This document shows, in pieces, positions 53,721 to 63,295 of a stretch of DNA of 64,000 nt. The position numbers and the translations under genes were made by a program. The stretch comes from Desulfovibrionaceae bacterium. GTDB taxonomy: Bacteria; Desulfobacterota; Desulfovibrionia; Desulfovibrionales; Desulfovibrionaceae. The first letter of the stretch is position 1. The number at the start of each line of letters is the position of its first letter. The notes beneath the pieces were generated by a model. It had not been told where the DNA came from and made no database searches. It was given only the letters and a program-made list of their open reading frames with translations. Where the stretch lies: assembly GCA_028689675.1 (NCBI GenBank), contig JAQVCS010000004.1, positions 1 to 64,000 on the forward strand. The letters are read 5' to 3'.

Positions 53721-54206
53721 ATGCTTACCATACACAGCACCTCGCTTGAGCACACTGCCGCCTTGGGGCGTGCCCTTGCTGTGGCGCTTATTCATTCCCC
53801 AGTGCGTGCCCTGCTTTTGCGGGGCGACTTGGGCAGCGGCAAAACCACCCTTACCCGAGCCTTGGTAGAAGCGCTGCCGGGGGGCACAGAGGCGGAAATC
53901 TGCTCCCCTTCCTTCACTATTTGCAACCAATACCCCACCCAGCCCCCTGTGCTGCATTGCGACTTATACCGCTGCCCCCAAAGCCCGCCCGATGATGTGC
54001 TGGATGCCCTTGATGATGCTGACGGCATGGATGTGCTGACCATTATTGAATGGGCAAATTTTTTGCCAAGCTCTGCTTTACCTCAAGAATATCTGGACAT
54101 TACTTTACAAACCTGTAAAAATAATCACTCATTGACGCTGCAAGCGCATGGTGCGGCAGCCGAAATGCTTCTTAGAGGACTGCAACAGGAATCACAGAAA
54201 TCATGA
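53721..54206 (+). CDS. tsaE: tRNA threonylcarbamoyladenosine biosynthesis ATPase TsaE
   Basis: A 161-residue P-loop protein needed with TsaB and TsaD for the t6A37 modification of ANN-decoding tRNAs. Walker A is LRGDLGSGKTTLTRAL near residues 34-49, followed by CSPSFTICNQY, HCDLYR and IIEWANFLP, all family marks. AGAAGGA precedes the ATG. Its TGA stop overlaps the lysC ATG by four bases. tsaB and tsaD are not in the window. Confidence 0.93.
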   Translation: MLTIHSTSLEHTAALGRALAVALIHSPVRALLLRGDLGSGKTTLTRALVEALPGGTEAEICSPSFTICNQYPTQPPVLHCDLYRCPQSPPDDVLDALDDADGMDVLTIIEWANFLPSSALPQEYLDITLQTCKNNHSLTLQAHGAAAEMLLRGLQQESQKS

Positions 54207-55432
54207 AAATCCTCGTACAAAAATTCGGCGGCACATCCGTTGCCACCCTTGAGCGCATGAAGCAAGTGCGCGCCAAGGTGCAGGCTGGCCTTGACCGTGG
54301 CTTCAAAATGGTGGTCGTGCTTTCTGCCCGAGCAGGAGAAACCAACAGGCTACTGGCGCTGGCGCAAGAGTGGTCTGCTTCTCCTGATCTGGCGGAATGC
54401 GATTCCTTGGTGTCTACTGGGGAACAAGCATCTATTGCGCTCTTCTCCATGCTCTTAAATGATTCTGGCATTAAAGCCCGCTCCATGCTTGGCTTTCAAG
54501 TTCCCATTACCACCGATGATGATTTTGGCAATGCACGCATTCGCTCCATTGACAGCGAAATTCTGCTTCAGGCTTTAGAGCAGTATGACGTGCTGGTGGT
54601 GGCTGGCTTTCAGGGCTGCACAGAAGATAAACGCATCACCACACTGGGGCGCGGCGGCTCAGACACCTCTGCCGTGGCACTGGCAGCGGCCTTGGGCTCG
54701 GTGGAATGTGAAATTTACACTGACGTGGACGGGGTGTACACTACAGACCCCAACCTTTGCTCCACAGCCCGCAAAATGGATCGCGTTGCCTATGATGAAA
54801 TGCTGGAAATGGCCAGCATGGGCGCAAAGGTTTTGCACATACGCTCTGTAGAATTTGCCAAAAAATACAAAGTTCCCGTGCATGTGCGTTCTACTTTTAC
54901 TGATAATCCCGGTACTTTGGTCACTCAGGAGGACTCCACAATGGAAGCCGTGCTCGTTTCAGGCATTGCATACGATAAAGATCAGGCTCGCGTTTCTTTG
55001 CGCGGTGTGCCAGACCAGCCCGGCATTGCCGCCGCTATTTTTGGCCCGCTTTCCGAACAAGGCGTGCTGGTGGATATGATTGTGCAGAACACTGCTTTTG
55101 ATGAACCCACTACAGACATGACCTTTACCGTTTCGCGCAAAGAACTGCCCAAAACGCTGGCCATTTGTGAAGAAATCAAGCAGAAAATTGGCGCAAAAGA
55201 ATTATTGCATGATGCCACCGTGGCCAAGGTTTCGGCCATTGGCGTGGGCATGCGCAACCATTCTGGCGTGGCAGCACGGGCTTTTTCTGCCCTGCAAGCT
55301 GAGGGTATCAATATTTTGATGATAGGCACGTCTGAAATTAAAATCACCATTCTTATTCAGGAAAAATATGTGGAGCTGGCCGTGCGCATTCTGCACGACA
55401 CCTTTGGGCTTGACTGGGACCTTGGCGTATAG
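54203..55432 (+). CDS. lysC: Aspartate kinase
   Basis: Phosphorylates aspartate, the first step to lysine, threonine and methionine. The 409-residue monofunctional enzyme opens MKILVQKFGGTSVATLERM, has SARAGETNRLL, the active-site FQGCTEDKRITTLGRGGSDTSAVALAAAL, and two C-terminal ACT domains (from about 265 and 345) that give feedback control by lysine and/or threonine. It is coupled to tsaE by an ATGA overlap and lies 9 bases before cimA, so amino-acid synthesis from aspartate and pyruvate is co-expressed. Confidence 0.95.
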   Translation: MKILVQKFGGTSVATLERMKQVRAKVQAGLDRGFKMVVVLSARAGETNRLLALAQEWSASPDLAECDSLVSTGEQASIALFSMLLNDSGIKARSMLGFQVPITTDDDFGNARIRSIDSEILLQALEQYDVLVVAGFQGCTEDKRITTLGRGGSDTSAVALAAALGSVECEIYTDVDGVYTTDPNLCSTARKMDRVAYDEMLEMASMGAKVLHIRSVEFAKKYKVPVHVRSTFTDNPGTLVTQEDSTMEAVLVSGIAYDKDQARVSLRGVPDQPGIAAAIFGPLSEQGVLVDMIVQNTAFDEPTTDMTFTVSRKELPKTLAICEEIKQKIGAKELLHDATVAKVSAIGVGMRNHSGVAARAFSALQAEGINILMIGTSEIKITILIQEKYVELAVRILHDTFGLDWDLGV

Positions 55433-55441
55433 GCCGCCGTC

Positions 55442-57064
55442 ATGAAAAATATCGTCATATATGATACCACATTGCGTGACGGGGCGCAAAGCGAGGACGT
55501 GAACCTTACCACTGCCGATAAGGTTAAAATTGCCTTGCGCCTTGATGCACTGGGCATTCCCTTTATTGAGGGCGGCTGGCCTGGCTCTAACCCTGTAGAT
55601 GACGGATTTTTTCAAGAAATTCAAAACTATAAGCTGCACCATAGCACCATAGCCGCCTTTGGCAGCACGCACCACCCCGCCAGCAAGGCAGAAGAAGACC
55701 ACACCCTGCTGGCACTCATCAATGCTGGTGTGAGCGTGTGCTCTATTTTTGGCAAGGCTCACGAGCAGCATGCCCGTGAAGCGCTGCGCATTGCCCCAGA
55801 AAAGAATTTGCAAATTATTCAAAATTCTGTGGCTTTTCTTGCCAAAAGCATGCAAAAAGTCTTTTTTGATGCCGAGCATTTTTTTGATGGCTTCAAAGCA
55901 GACAAAGCCTATGCACTGGCGGCGCTGAAAGCAGCCCACGAGGGCGGCGCGCACACGCTTGTACTGTGTGACACCAATGGCGGCACGCTTACCAATGAAA
56001 TAAGCGATATTATTGCTGAGGTGCGCCAAGCCCTGCCCACTGCCCTTTTGGGCATTCATGCCCACAACGATTGTGAGCTGGCCGTGGCCAATTCGCTGGC
56101 CGCAGTGCAGGCTGGTGTGGAGCAGGTACAGGGCTGTATTAATGGCTATGGCGAGCGCTGCGGCAATGCCAACTTGTGCTCTGTCATTCCTTTATTGGAA
56201 TTAAAAAGCAGCAATGCCTATACCTGCCTGCCGCAGGGCTTTGTGGCGCAGCTGGCTGGGGCTTCTTCTTTTGTTTCAGAAGTGGTCAACCTCACGCCCT
56301 TTGCCCGCCAGCCCTTTGTGGGCAAGTCGGCTTTTGCACACAAGGGCGGCATTCATGTCAGCGCTGTAAACCGTAATTCCAGCCTGTATGAGCACATCAG
56401 CCCCGATGCGGTGGGCAATAACCAGCGTATTCTCATCACAGAGCTTGGCGGGCGCAGCAATATTGTTTCGCTGGCACGCCGCTTTGGCTTCCATTTGGAA
56501 AAAGATGAACCTGTGGTGAAGGGGCTGTATACAGAACTTAATAAAAAGGCCAGCTTAGGCTATGACTATGCCTCGGCCGAAGCCAGCGTGGAATTGCTCA
56601 TTCTGCGCAAATTGGGGCGGCATGGTGCACGGGAATTTTTTAAATTACTGCAATACCATGTTTCTGAAATTCGCCGTGCCGATGACGACGCCCCCATGAC
56701 TGAAGTAAGCATTCGTGTGGATGTAGAAGGCACAGAAGAACATACCGCAGCAACAGGCAATGGCCCTGTCAATGCGCTTGATTCTGCCCTGCGCAAGGCT
56801 ATTTCGCAGTTCTACCCGCGCCTAAAAGAATTACACCTTATGGACTATAAGGTGCGCGTGCTTTCCGCAGCCGATGGGCACGGCGGCACAGCTTCAGTTG
56901 TGCGCGTGCTTATTGAATCGGGCGATGCCAATGCGCGCTGGGTGACTGTGGGTGTTTCACACGATATTATCGAAGCAAGCTGGCAGGCTTTGGCTGATTC
57001 TGTTACCTATAAATTATACCGTGATGAATACGAACAGCGCAAAAAAAAGCCTGCTCTGCAATAA
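55442..57064 (+). CDS. cimA: (R)-citramalate synthase
   Basis: Condenses pyruvate and acetyl-CoA to citramalate, giving threonine-independent isoleucine synthesis. The 540-residue protein starts IVIYDTTLRDGAQSEDVNLTTADKVKIALRLD with the catalytic Arg/Asp pair, has GIHAHNDCELAVANSLAA with the metal-binding histidines, HKGGIHVSAV, and a C-terminal LeuA-type allosteric domain. The first motif and the IPFIEGGWPGSNPVDDGFF segment separate citramalate synthase from isopropylmalate synthase and homocitrate synthase. Close linkage with lysC supports an amino-acid role. Confidence 0.93.
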   Translation: MKNIVIYDTTLRDGAQSEDVNLTTADKVKIALRLDALGIPFIEGGWPGSNPVDDGFFQEIQNYKLHHSTIAAFGSTHHPASKAEEDHTLLALINAGVSVCSIFGKAHEQHAREALRIAPEKNLQIIQNSVAFLAKSMQKVFFDAEHFFDGFKADKAYALAALKAAHEGGAHTLVLCDTNGGTLTNEISDIIAEVRQALPTALLGIHAHNDCELAVANSLAAVQAGVEQVQGCINGYGERCGNANLCSVIPLLELKSSNAYTCLPQGFVAQLAGASSFVSEVVNLTPFARQPFVGKSAFAHKGGIHVSAVNRNSSLYEHISPDAVGNNQRILITELGGRSNIVSLARRFGFHLEKDEPVVKGLYTELNKKASLGYDYASAEASVELLILRKLGRHGAREFFKLLQYHVSEIRRADDDAPMTEVSIRVDVEGTEEHTAATGNGPVNALDSALRKAISQFYPRLKELHLMDYKVRVLSAADGHGGTASVVRVLIESGDANARWVTVGVSHDIIEASWQALADSVTYKLYRDEYEQRKKKPALQ

Positions 57065-57141
57065 ATTACGCCTGAGTGCTGCCCTGTGCTTGTAGCCAGA
57101 GCCAGCCTTGGGCTATCTCACTGCAAAAGAAGGATTATGCC

Positions 57142-58176
57142 ATGGATATGAAAGAAGTCCGCACCACTGCTCGTGAACGCATGAAAGGCTTTTGCCGCGT
57201 CTGCCCCAATTGTGATGGCCGCGCCTGTGCTGGCGAAACCCCAGGCATGGGCGGCTGTGGCACTGCCAGTGCCTTTCGCAATAACATCAGTGCCTTGCAG
57301 CAGGTACGCCTGAATATGCGCCTTGTGCACGAGGTAAAAACCCCCTCCACTGCCTGTACTCTCTTGGGGCTGGAGCTAGCGCTGCCCGTTATGGCTGCCC
57401 CTATTGGCGGTGTTTCGTTCAACATGGGTGGTGCACTTACCGAAGAACAGTATATTGATGCTATTGTGTCGGGCACAAAAGCAGCCGGCACTATTGGCTG
57501 CACAGGCGATGGCGTGCCCGCATGGCTGCATGAGGCAGGTTTTAATGCCATTGTGCATGCTGGCGGCTATGGCATCCCCTTTATCAAACCTTGGGACAGT
57601 GCCGAGCTGGAAGATAAGCTGACCAAGGCCGCCGCCACGGGCTGCCCCGCTATTGGCATGGATATTGACGCCGCAGGGCTTATTACTTTGGCCAAAATGG
57701 GTCGCCCTGTTTCGCCCAAAAGCGCTGGCGAGCTGGCTGCCGTGGTAGACCGTGTGCACAGCATGGGCTTAAAGTTTATCTTGAAGGGTGTCATGACCAC
57801 AGAAGATGCCACGGCTGCTGTGCAGGCTGGCTGTGATGCTATTGTGGTTTCAAACCACGGTGGGCGCGTGCTTGACCACACCCCCGGCACAGCAGAAGTG
57901 CTGCCTGCCATTGCCGCTGCCGTTAAGGGCAAGCTGGCTATTTTGGCTGATGGCGGCGTGCGTGACGGCGTGGACGTTTTAAAAATGCTGGCTCTGGGCG
58001 CAGACTGTGTGATGATTGGCCGCCCCTACAGCATTGCTGCCTTGGGCGGTGAAGCTGAAGGCGTGACCTTATACACCGAAACCCTCAAAAGCCAATTGAC
58101 TGCCGCCATGGTGCTGACTGGCTGCCCCTCGGTGCATGAAGCTGGTATGAACTTGGTGAGCATAGCTCGCGTATAA
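57142..58176 (+). CDS. FMN-dependent alpha-hydroxy-acid dehydrogenase
   Basis: A 344-residue TIM-barrel flavoprotein of the lactate/glycolate oxidase family. The FMN and substrate motifs are VMAAPIGGV, the lysine in FILKGVMTTEDA, VVSNHGGRVLDHTPGT with the active His, and ILADGGVRDGVDVLKMLALGADCVMIGRPY. The N-terminus carries a Cys-rich segment (FCRVCPNCDGRACAGETPGMGGCG) not found in aerobic oxidases and typical of forms in anaerobes, which suggests an Fe-S cluster or an electron-transfer partner rather than oxygen. AGAAGGA precedes the ATG at 57142. The physiological substrate is unknown. Confidence 0.85.
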   Translation: MDMKEVRTTARERMKGFCRVCPNCDGRACAGETPGMGGCGTASAFRNNISALQQVRLNMRLVHEVKTPSTACTLLGLELALPVMAAPIGGVSFNMGGALTEEQYIDAIVSGTKAAGTIGCTGDGVPAWLHEAGFNAIVHAGGYGIPFIKPWDSAELEDKLTKAAATGCPAIGMDIDAAGLITLAKMGRPVSPKSAGELAAVVDRVHSMGLKFILKGVMTTEDATAAVQAGCDAIVVSNHGGRVLDHTPGTAEVLPAIAAAVKGKLAILADGGVRDGVDVLKMLALGADCVMIGRPYSIAALGGEAEGVTLYTETLKSQLTAAMVLTGCPSVHEAGMNLVSIARV

Positions 58177-58221
58177 CAAGCCCTTTTCCCAATAAAAAAC
58201 ATGGCATAGTGAGTAGAGTAT

Positions 58222-58263
58222 AAAAAATGCGCCTCATCGTTACGGAATGAGGCGCATTTTTTT
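58222..58263. terminator. Terminator at the end of the acpS-cimA run
   Basis: AAAAAATGCGCCTCAT (58222-58237) and ATGAGGCGCATTTTTT (58247-58262) form a perfect 16-bp stem with a 9-nt loop. It can also serve glk, which ends at 58393 on the other strand. Confidence 0.9.
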
Positions 58264-58392
58264 ATGCGCAGAAAGCAGGATGTGCAGTGAAAATAGGTAT
58301 CTATTTTGCAAAAATTTGCCTGCCACTGCTTACCACAAAAGCGCCTGTGCCCGCTTTGCCTGCCTTTATCTAATTCTTTTACCCTGAAATTG

Positions 58393-59358
58393 CTACAGGC
58401 TGGCGGCATAGTGCGCTGCCCCCCAAAGCCCCGTGTCATCGTGGCTGCTGTGCCACAGCGGCAGGCTGCGCAGCCATGCCGCATAGGCTGGAGTGCCGCC
58501 GCAATGCAGCGCTTTGGCAAAGGCAGGGTGCTGCACCAGCGCAGGGCAGGCCGCGGCCACCCCACCCGTCAGCACAATGCCGCTACGGCTCAGGCTTTGC
58601 AAGGCCACATCGTGGCAATAACGCCCATAAAAAAGGGCAAATAAGGCGCAGGTTTTACTGCGTGCAAAGCCTTGCTGGGCTGTAATGGCCTGCGGCTGGC
58701 TGGCTTCACCAGTAAGCCATTCATGCAGTAAAGCAAGGCCAGAACCACTCAGCACATCTTCCCAATACAAAAAATCTTTGCCCTTGCGCTGGCAGAGAAA
58801 TTCCCCCAGCGCTAGCTCTTCCCTGCTGAGCAGGGGCAGGGTGGCATGCCCCCCTTCCGAAGCAAAAACCTGCCAGCCTGTGTGCTCTTCTTTATGCAAA
58901 AAGGCCGTGCCAAGCCCCGTGCCAGCGCCAATAACAGCATAGCGCCCCGCTGCCACGACTTTGGGCTTATGTGCCCCGCTGCCAGCCCAAAGCAGGGCAG
59001 CCCCTTGCAGGGCAGAGCCAAGGCAAGCATAGGCCTGTGCTGCAAAGTCATTGATAAAAACAACTTTTTCTGCCACAGCTTGGCATTGTTCCGCGCTGAT
59101 TGTATAGGGCAAATTGCTTAAGGCCACGCTGTGCTGGCCAAGCACAATCCCAGCCACTGCCAGCACGCACAGCTGTGCCTTGTGCTCAAAAAGAGCAGGC
59201 CGTGCCAAGCGCGCGCGATCCAGCACAGTATCAAAAGAAATGCCCGCGCTGGGCACGCGGCATTGCCCCAGCATGCGCAGCGGTGCGGCAGAAAAAAGGG
59301 CAAAACGGCAATGCGTGCCGCCAATATCGGCCACCAGAAATCTTGCTTGGTTTTTCAT
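58393..59358 (-). CDS. glk: Glucokinase
   Basis: ATP-dependent phosphorylation of glucose. The 321-residue ROK-unrelated Glk-type enzyme has the phosphate motif FLVADIGGTHCRFALF near residues 7-22, VVFINDFAAQAYACL with the catalytic Asp, YAVIGAGTGLGTAFL, and ASEGGHATLPLL. GGAGGG precedes the ATG at 59358. It lies 172 bases after recQ on the same strand, probably a separate unit. With the PTS genes it hints that sugars are used or sensed, though no other glycolytic gene is present. Confidence 0.92.
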   Translation of the reverse strand: MKNQARFLVADIGGTHCRFALFSAAPLRMLGQCRVPSAGISFDTVLDRARLARPALFEHKAQLCVLAVAGIVLGQHSVALSNLPYTISAEQCQAVAEKVVFINDFAAQAYACLGSALQGAALLWAGSGAHKPKVVAAGRYAVIGAGTGLGTAFLHKEEHTGWQVFASEGGHATLPLLSREELALGEFLCQRKGKDFLYWEDVLSGSGLALLHEWLTGEASQPQAITAQQGFARSKTCALFALFYGRYCHDVALQSLSRSGIVLTGGVAAACPALVQHPAFAKALHCGGTPAYAAWLRSLPLWHSSHDDTGLWGAAHYAASL

Positions 59359-59530
59359 AGCCCTCCTGACAAGGCAAAGGCAGAGGCAAAGCATGTACAG
59401 ACAGCATTACAGAGAACAAAAGCTCTCAGACTGCGCCGCAAAGCAAGGGCTTTGTGTGCCCAAAAAAGCAAAGCAGCCTGCTGCCCCTATACGCATAATA
59501 CAGCTGCATTGTGCAGCTTTCAGCCCTTGC

Positions 59531-61357
59531 TTATGCCTGCGTGCCTCTGCGCTCTGGCAGGGCTCTGCAATGTTTATCGATAACGCCGAGAAAAATTTCG
59601 CCATATTTTTCCCATTTTTTTTCACCCATACCGTTAATTTCCAGCATTTGGCGGCGATTGCGCGGCAGTAATGCGGCCATAGCCCGCAGCACGGCATCGC
59701 TGGCTATCATATAGGCAGGAACATGTTCTGCTAGGGCAAGCTCATGGCGGCGGCTGCGCAGGGCTTCAAAAAGTTCAGCATTATAGCTGCTTACTTCATT
59801 TTCTAGTTTTTTCGTTATCTGTTTGCGCTGCAATTGTTTTTCTGCCGCCTGTAAAATAAAGAAATGATCATCACTGCGCATAAAGAGCTTGCCCTTGGCG
59901 GTGATGCTCAGGGTGGGGTATTCAGGGTCGTGTATGGCTGTCATTCCTTGAGTAAGCAGCGCGCTCAATAAAAAAAGCCAAAACTTGCGCGTGGCATGTT
60001 TTCCTGCGCCAAAGCCTGCCAGCTCTGTATGCCCATTTTCCACAATCCTGTCACTGCTCACACCCATAAGCAGGTCAACTATATACATTTTGCCAAAACG
60101 GCAGCCGCTGGCCTGTATAAGCTGCAATGCCAAATGCGCGCTTTGTGTGGCATCATCGCGGGCTACTTCCCCCGTGCACACATCGCAAGCGCCGCAATTG
60201 TGCTCGGCATAGTCTTCGCCAAAATAGGCCAGCAGGCTTTTGCGGCGGCAGCAATCGGTTTGCACAAAATCAAGCATGGCATAAATTTGCGCTTTGGCAG
60301 CGTCTCGGCGTGTTTCATCCTCTTCTGCTGCGGCAAAGCGTAATAATTGCGCTATGTCCTGCGCATCAAAAAAGAGCACACAGCGGGCAGGGCTGCCGTC
60401 GCGCCCAGCACGCCCTGTTTCCTGATAATAGGCTTCCATGCTGCGCGGCATATCGGCATGCAGCACATAGCGCACATTGGGCTTATCAATACCCATGCCA
60501 AAAGCAACCGTTGCCACAATGACCTGACAAACATCATGGCGAAAATCTTCTTGCGCCAGACTGCGCTCTTCTTCGGACAAGCCAGCATGGTAGGCGCGCA
60601 CCTTTATGCCCTGCTCTGCCAGCCATGCAGCATATTCGTCCACTTTTTTGCGCGTGCTGCAATAAATAATGCCCGACTCATCAGCATATTGCCGTAGCAC
60701 ATACAGCACTTGCTTTTTCACATCCCGCTTGGGCATAATTTGATAATACAAATTCGGTCTGTTGAATGAGGCGCGCACTTCTAAGGGGGAGCGCAAATGC
60801 AATTGGTCAATAATATCAGAGGTTACTTGCTGGGTTGCTGTGGCGGTAAAGGCAGCCACGGGGCATTGGGGAAATTCTTCCGCCAAGAGCGACAAGGCCA
60901 AATAGTCTGGCCGAAAATCATGCCCCCATTGCGAAATGCAATGCGCCTCGTCAATGGCAAAAAAGGCAATGTTCACCTGCTTCATATAGTTCACAAAAGC
61001 GGCACTGCCCAAGCGCTCTGGCGAAATATATAATAAATCAAGTGTATTATCCTGCAAGTCATGATGAAGCTGACGGCGCTCGGCCTGTGTAGAGGTAGAA
61101 TTGAAATAGGCGGCACTCAGGCCATTGGCGCGGGCATTTTCCACCTGATCTTTCATTAAAGAAATAAGAGGGCTGATGACCACACAAACACCGTGCAGCA
61201 CATGCGCTGGCAATTGATAACACAGCGACTTTCCTCCGCCTGTCGGCATAACAGCAAAAACATCCTGCCCACGGCACAGGCTGGTGATAATTTCCTGCTG
61301 GTAGGGGCGGAATGCTGTATAGCCAAACAAAGCTGAAAGGGCTGGCAGCAAATCCAT
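59531..61357 (-). CDS. recQ: ATP-dependent DNA helicase RecQ
   Basis: A 608-residue 3'-5' helicase for recombination and repair. Motif 0/I: FGYTAFRPYQQEII and MPTGGGKSLCYQLPA; motif II DEAHCISQWGHDFRPDY; motif III AFTATAT; motif VI HADMPRSMEAYYQETGRAGRDG. A zinc-binding region follows with CRRKSLLAYFGEDYAEHNCGACDVC, then a winged-helix RQC domain and a C-terminal HRDC domain (from about 525). The ATG at 61357 has GGGAGGA upstream. Confidence 0.95.
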   Translation of the reverse strand: MDLLPALSALFGYTAFRPYQQEIITSLCRGQDVFAVMPTGGGKSLCYQLPAHVLHGVCVVISPLISLMKDQVENARANGLSAAYFNSTSTQAERRQLHHDLQDNTLDLLYISPERLGSAAFVNYMKQVNIAFFAIDEAHCISQWGHDFRPDYLALSLLAEEFPQCPVAAFTATATQQVTSDIIDQLHLRSPLEVRASFNRPNLYYQIMPKRDVKKQVLYVLRQYADESGIIYCSTRKKVDEYAAWLAEQGIKVRAYHAGLSEEERSLAQEDFRHDVCQVIVATVAFGMGIDKPNVRYVLHADMPRSMEAYYQETGRAGRDGSPARCVLFFDAQDIAQLLRFAAAEEDETRRDAAKAQIYAMLDFVQTDCCRRKSLLAYFGEDYAEHNCGACDVCTGEVARDDATQSAHLALQLIQASGCRFGKMYIVDLLMGVSSDRIVENGHTELAGFGAGKHATRKFWLFLLSALLTQGMTAIHDPEYPTLSITAKGKLFMRSDDHFFILQAAEKQLQRKQITKKLENEVSSYNAELFEALRSRRHELALAEHVPAYMIASDAVLRAMAALLPRNRRQMLEINGMGEKKWEKYGEIFLGVIDKHCRALPERRGTQA

Positions 61358-61453
61358 TCTTCCTCCCTTATGGGCAAAGCACAAAACAGACCTGCCCCAA
61401 GCCCCCCAAAAAAACAGGGGCAGGGGGCAGCACGCACAGGCCTTACATGCGTA

Positions 61454-61798
61454 TTATACAAATAAAATGAGGGCGATAAATTCCAAATCTTCCTTGCTGG
61501 TATTTTCCAGCATATGGCTTTCGCCATCGCGGCACAGGGTCACATCGCCAGCCACCACAGGCTCAAGCGTGCCATTGTTGTCATAGTGCCCCTGCCCTTT
61601 AAGGATGTAAATCACCTCCATTTCACCATCATGCCTGTGTGCGCCCACAGAACAGCCGGGCTTGAGCACGCTGTGGCTAAACAAGCGCCCCTTGCCGTTA
61701 AAGTCGGCCAAAGCAAGCAGGCTGGCGGCGGCTACAGTGCCTTTGCCGCCCTTTAAGGGGGCATCGGACTTTGCTAAGTCTGCAAAATGTTGAATCAT
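61454..61798 (-). CDS. Small cupin-domain protein
   Basis: A 114-residue single-domain cupin. The first cupin motif is GCSVGAHRHDGEMEVIYILKGQGHYDNNG with two His and one Glu as probable metal ligands, and the second is SHMLENTSKEDLEFIAL. Function cannot be inferred beyond metal-dependent binding or sugar/small-molecule chemistry. AAGGAG precedes the ATG at 61798. It lies 60 bases after gcvPB on the same strand. Confidence 0.88.
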   Translation of the reverse strand: MIQHFADLAKSDAPLKGGKGTVAAASLLALADFNGKGRLFSHSVLKPGCSVGAHRHDGEMEVIYILKGQGHYDNNGTLEPVVAGDVTLCRDGESHMLENTSKEDLEFIALILFV

Positions 61799-61858
61799 AC
61801 AAGTCTCCTTCCTTGCCGCCCCCGCCACAGCCTTGTGCCTGCGGCAGGGGCTTGTGTA

Positions 61859-63295
61859 CTATGCCATATCTTCTGTCAGCACCATTTGGCGGGCAGCAGC
61901 GGTTTCATCAAGCCTGCGTATAGGCAGGGTCACAGGGGCTTCATGGGCTTTTTCTGGCGTGTCGCGCCCTTCGGCAACGGCATCCATCAGGGCTTCCACA
62001 AAGGCATCCAGCGTTTGTTTGCTTTCTGTTTCTGTGGGCTCTGGCATCAGGCATTCTTTAACAATAAGGGGAAAGTAGATGGTGGGCGCGTGATAGCCAC
62101 GGTCGAGCAGGCCTTTGGCAATATCCAGCGCACGCTGCCCTTCGGGGGCAGAGGCCACAAATTCGTGCATGCACACGCGGTTATAGGGGATGTCCAGCGT
62201 ATCTTGCAGCACCACGCGCAAGTAGTTGGCATTCAGCACGGCAAAGGTAGATGCACGCCGCAAGCCCTCGCCACCAAGGCGCTCAATATAAGCAAGGCCG
62301 CGCACCACTATGCCAAAATTGCCATAAAAAGGAGCAATATGCCCTATACTTTTGGGGTAATCAAAGTTTAAAAAGAAGCTGTCATCGGCACGCTTTTCCA
62401 CCCTGCCCACGGGCAGATAGGGCAGCAGCTTTTCGCTTACGCCCACAGGGCCTGCGCCAGGGCCACCGCCACCGTGGGGGGTGGCAAAGGTTTTGTGCAC
62501 ATTCAAATGCACCACGTCAAAGCCCACATCGCCCACGCGCATCTGCCCCAACACGGCATTCATATTGGCGCCGTCATAATACAACAGGGCATCAACCTTG
62601 CGTAATTTCTCCACAATTTGCGGCAAATGCGTTTCAAACAAGCCCAAGGTATTGGGGCAGGTCATCATTAAAGCAGCCACATCGTCATCAAGGGCGGCTT
62701 CCAGCGTTTCTGGGTCGATCATGCCGTCTTTTGATTCAATATTAACAATATCATAGCCAGCCAGCACGGCAGAGGCTGGGTTTGTGCCATGGGCAGAATC
62801 GGGCACAATAATTTTTGTTTTCTTGTTGCCCTTGTCTTTATGATACGCGGCAATAAGCTTAACGCCAGTAAATTCGCCATTAGCGCCAGCCATGGGCTGC
62901 AAGGTATAGCCAGCCATGCCCGTAATTTCTTTCAGCGCCTGCTCCATATCCCACAGGCATTGTAATGCGCCCTGCGTGTAGCGCTCCCCTTCGGGCATTT
63001 GCGCCAGCAGGGGGTGCAGGCGGGTAAAGCCGGGCAAGGCCGCCGCCTGCTCGGTAAACTTGGGGTTATATTTCATGGTGCATGAGCCAAGGGGGTAAAA
63101 ATGGCTGTCCACACCAAAATTTTGCTGTGAAAGGCGGGTGAAATGCCGCACCACGTCCAGCTCGGAAAGTTCGGGCAGCTGCGGCTCTACTTTACGCAGC
63201 AAGTGCGCGGACAAAAGCTCTGCCGCACTTTTTTCTGGTTTTTCAGGCAAATAGCCCACGCGACCCGCTACAGATTGAGCAAAAAGGCTTTTCAT
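61859..63295 (-). CDS. gcvPB: Glycine dehydrogenase (decarboxylating) subunit 2
   Basis: The PLP-bearing half of the split P-protein of the glycine cleavage system. It has 478 residues, with FYPLGSCTMKYNPKF near residue 65, DSAHGTNPASA and the Schiff-base lysine in LNVHKTFATPHGGGGPGAGPVGV. With subunit 1 it decarboxylates glycine and passes the aminomethyl group to lipoyl GcvH; in anaerobes the system can also run in the reductive direction. GGGAGG precedes the ATG, which overlaps the gcvPA stop by four bases. gcvH and gcvT would lie beyond the window. Confidence 0.95.
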   Translation of the reverse strand: MKSLFAQSVAGRVGYLPEKPEKSAAELLSAHLLRKVEPQLPELSELDVVRHFTRLSQQNFGVDSHFYPLGSCTMKYNPKFTEQAAALPGFTRLHPLLAQMPEGERYTQGALQCLWDMEQALKEITGMAGYTLQPMAGANGEFTGVKLIAAYHKDKGNKKTKIIVPDSAHGTNPASAVLAGYDIVNIESKDGMIDPETLEAALDDDVAALMMTCPNTLGLFETHLPQIVEKLRKVDALLYYDGANMNAVLGQMRVGDVGFDVVHLNVHKTFATPHGGGGPGAGPVGVSEKLLPYLPVGRVEKRADDSFFLNFDYPKSIGHIAPFYGNFGIVVRGLAYIERLGGEGLRRASTFAVLNANYLRVVLQDTLDIPYNRVCMHEFVASAPEGQRALDIAKGLLDRGYHAPTIYFPLIVKECLMPEPTETESKQTLDAFVEALMDAVAEGRDTPEKAHEAPVTLPIRRLDETAAARQMVLTEDMA

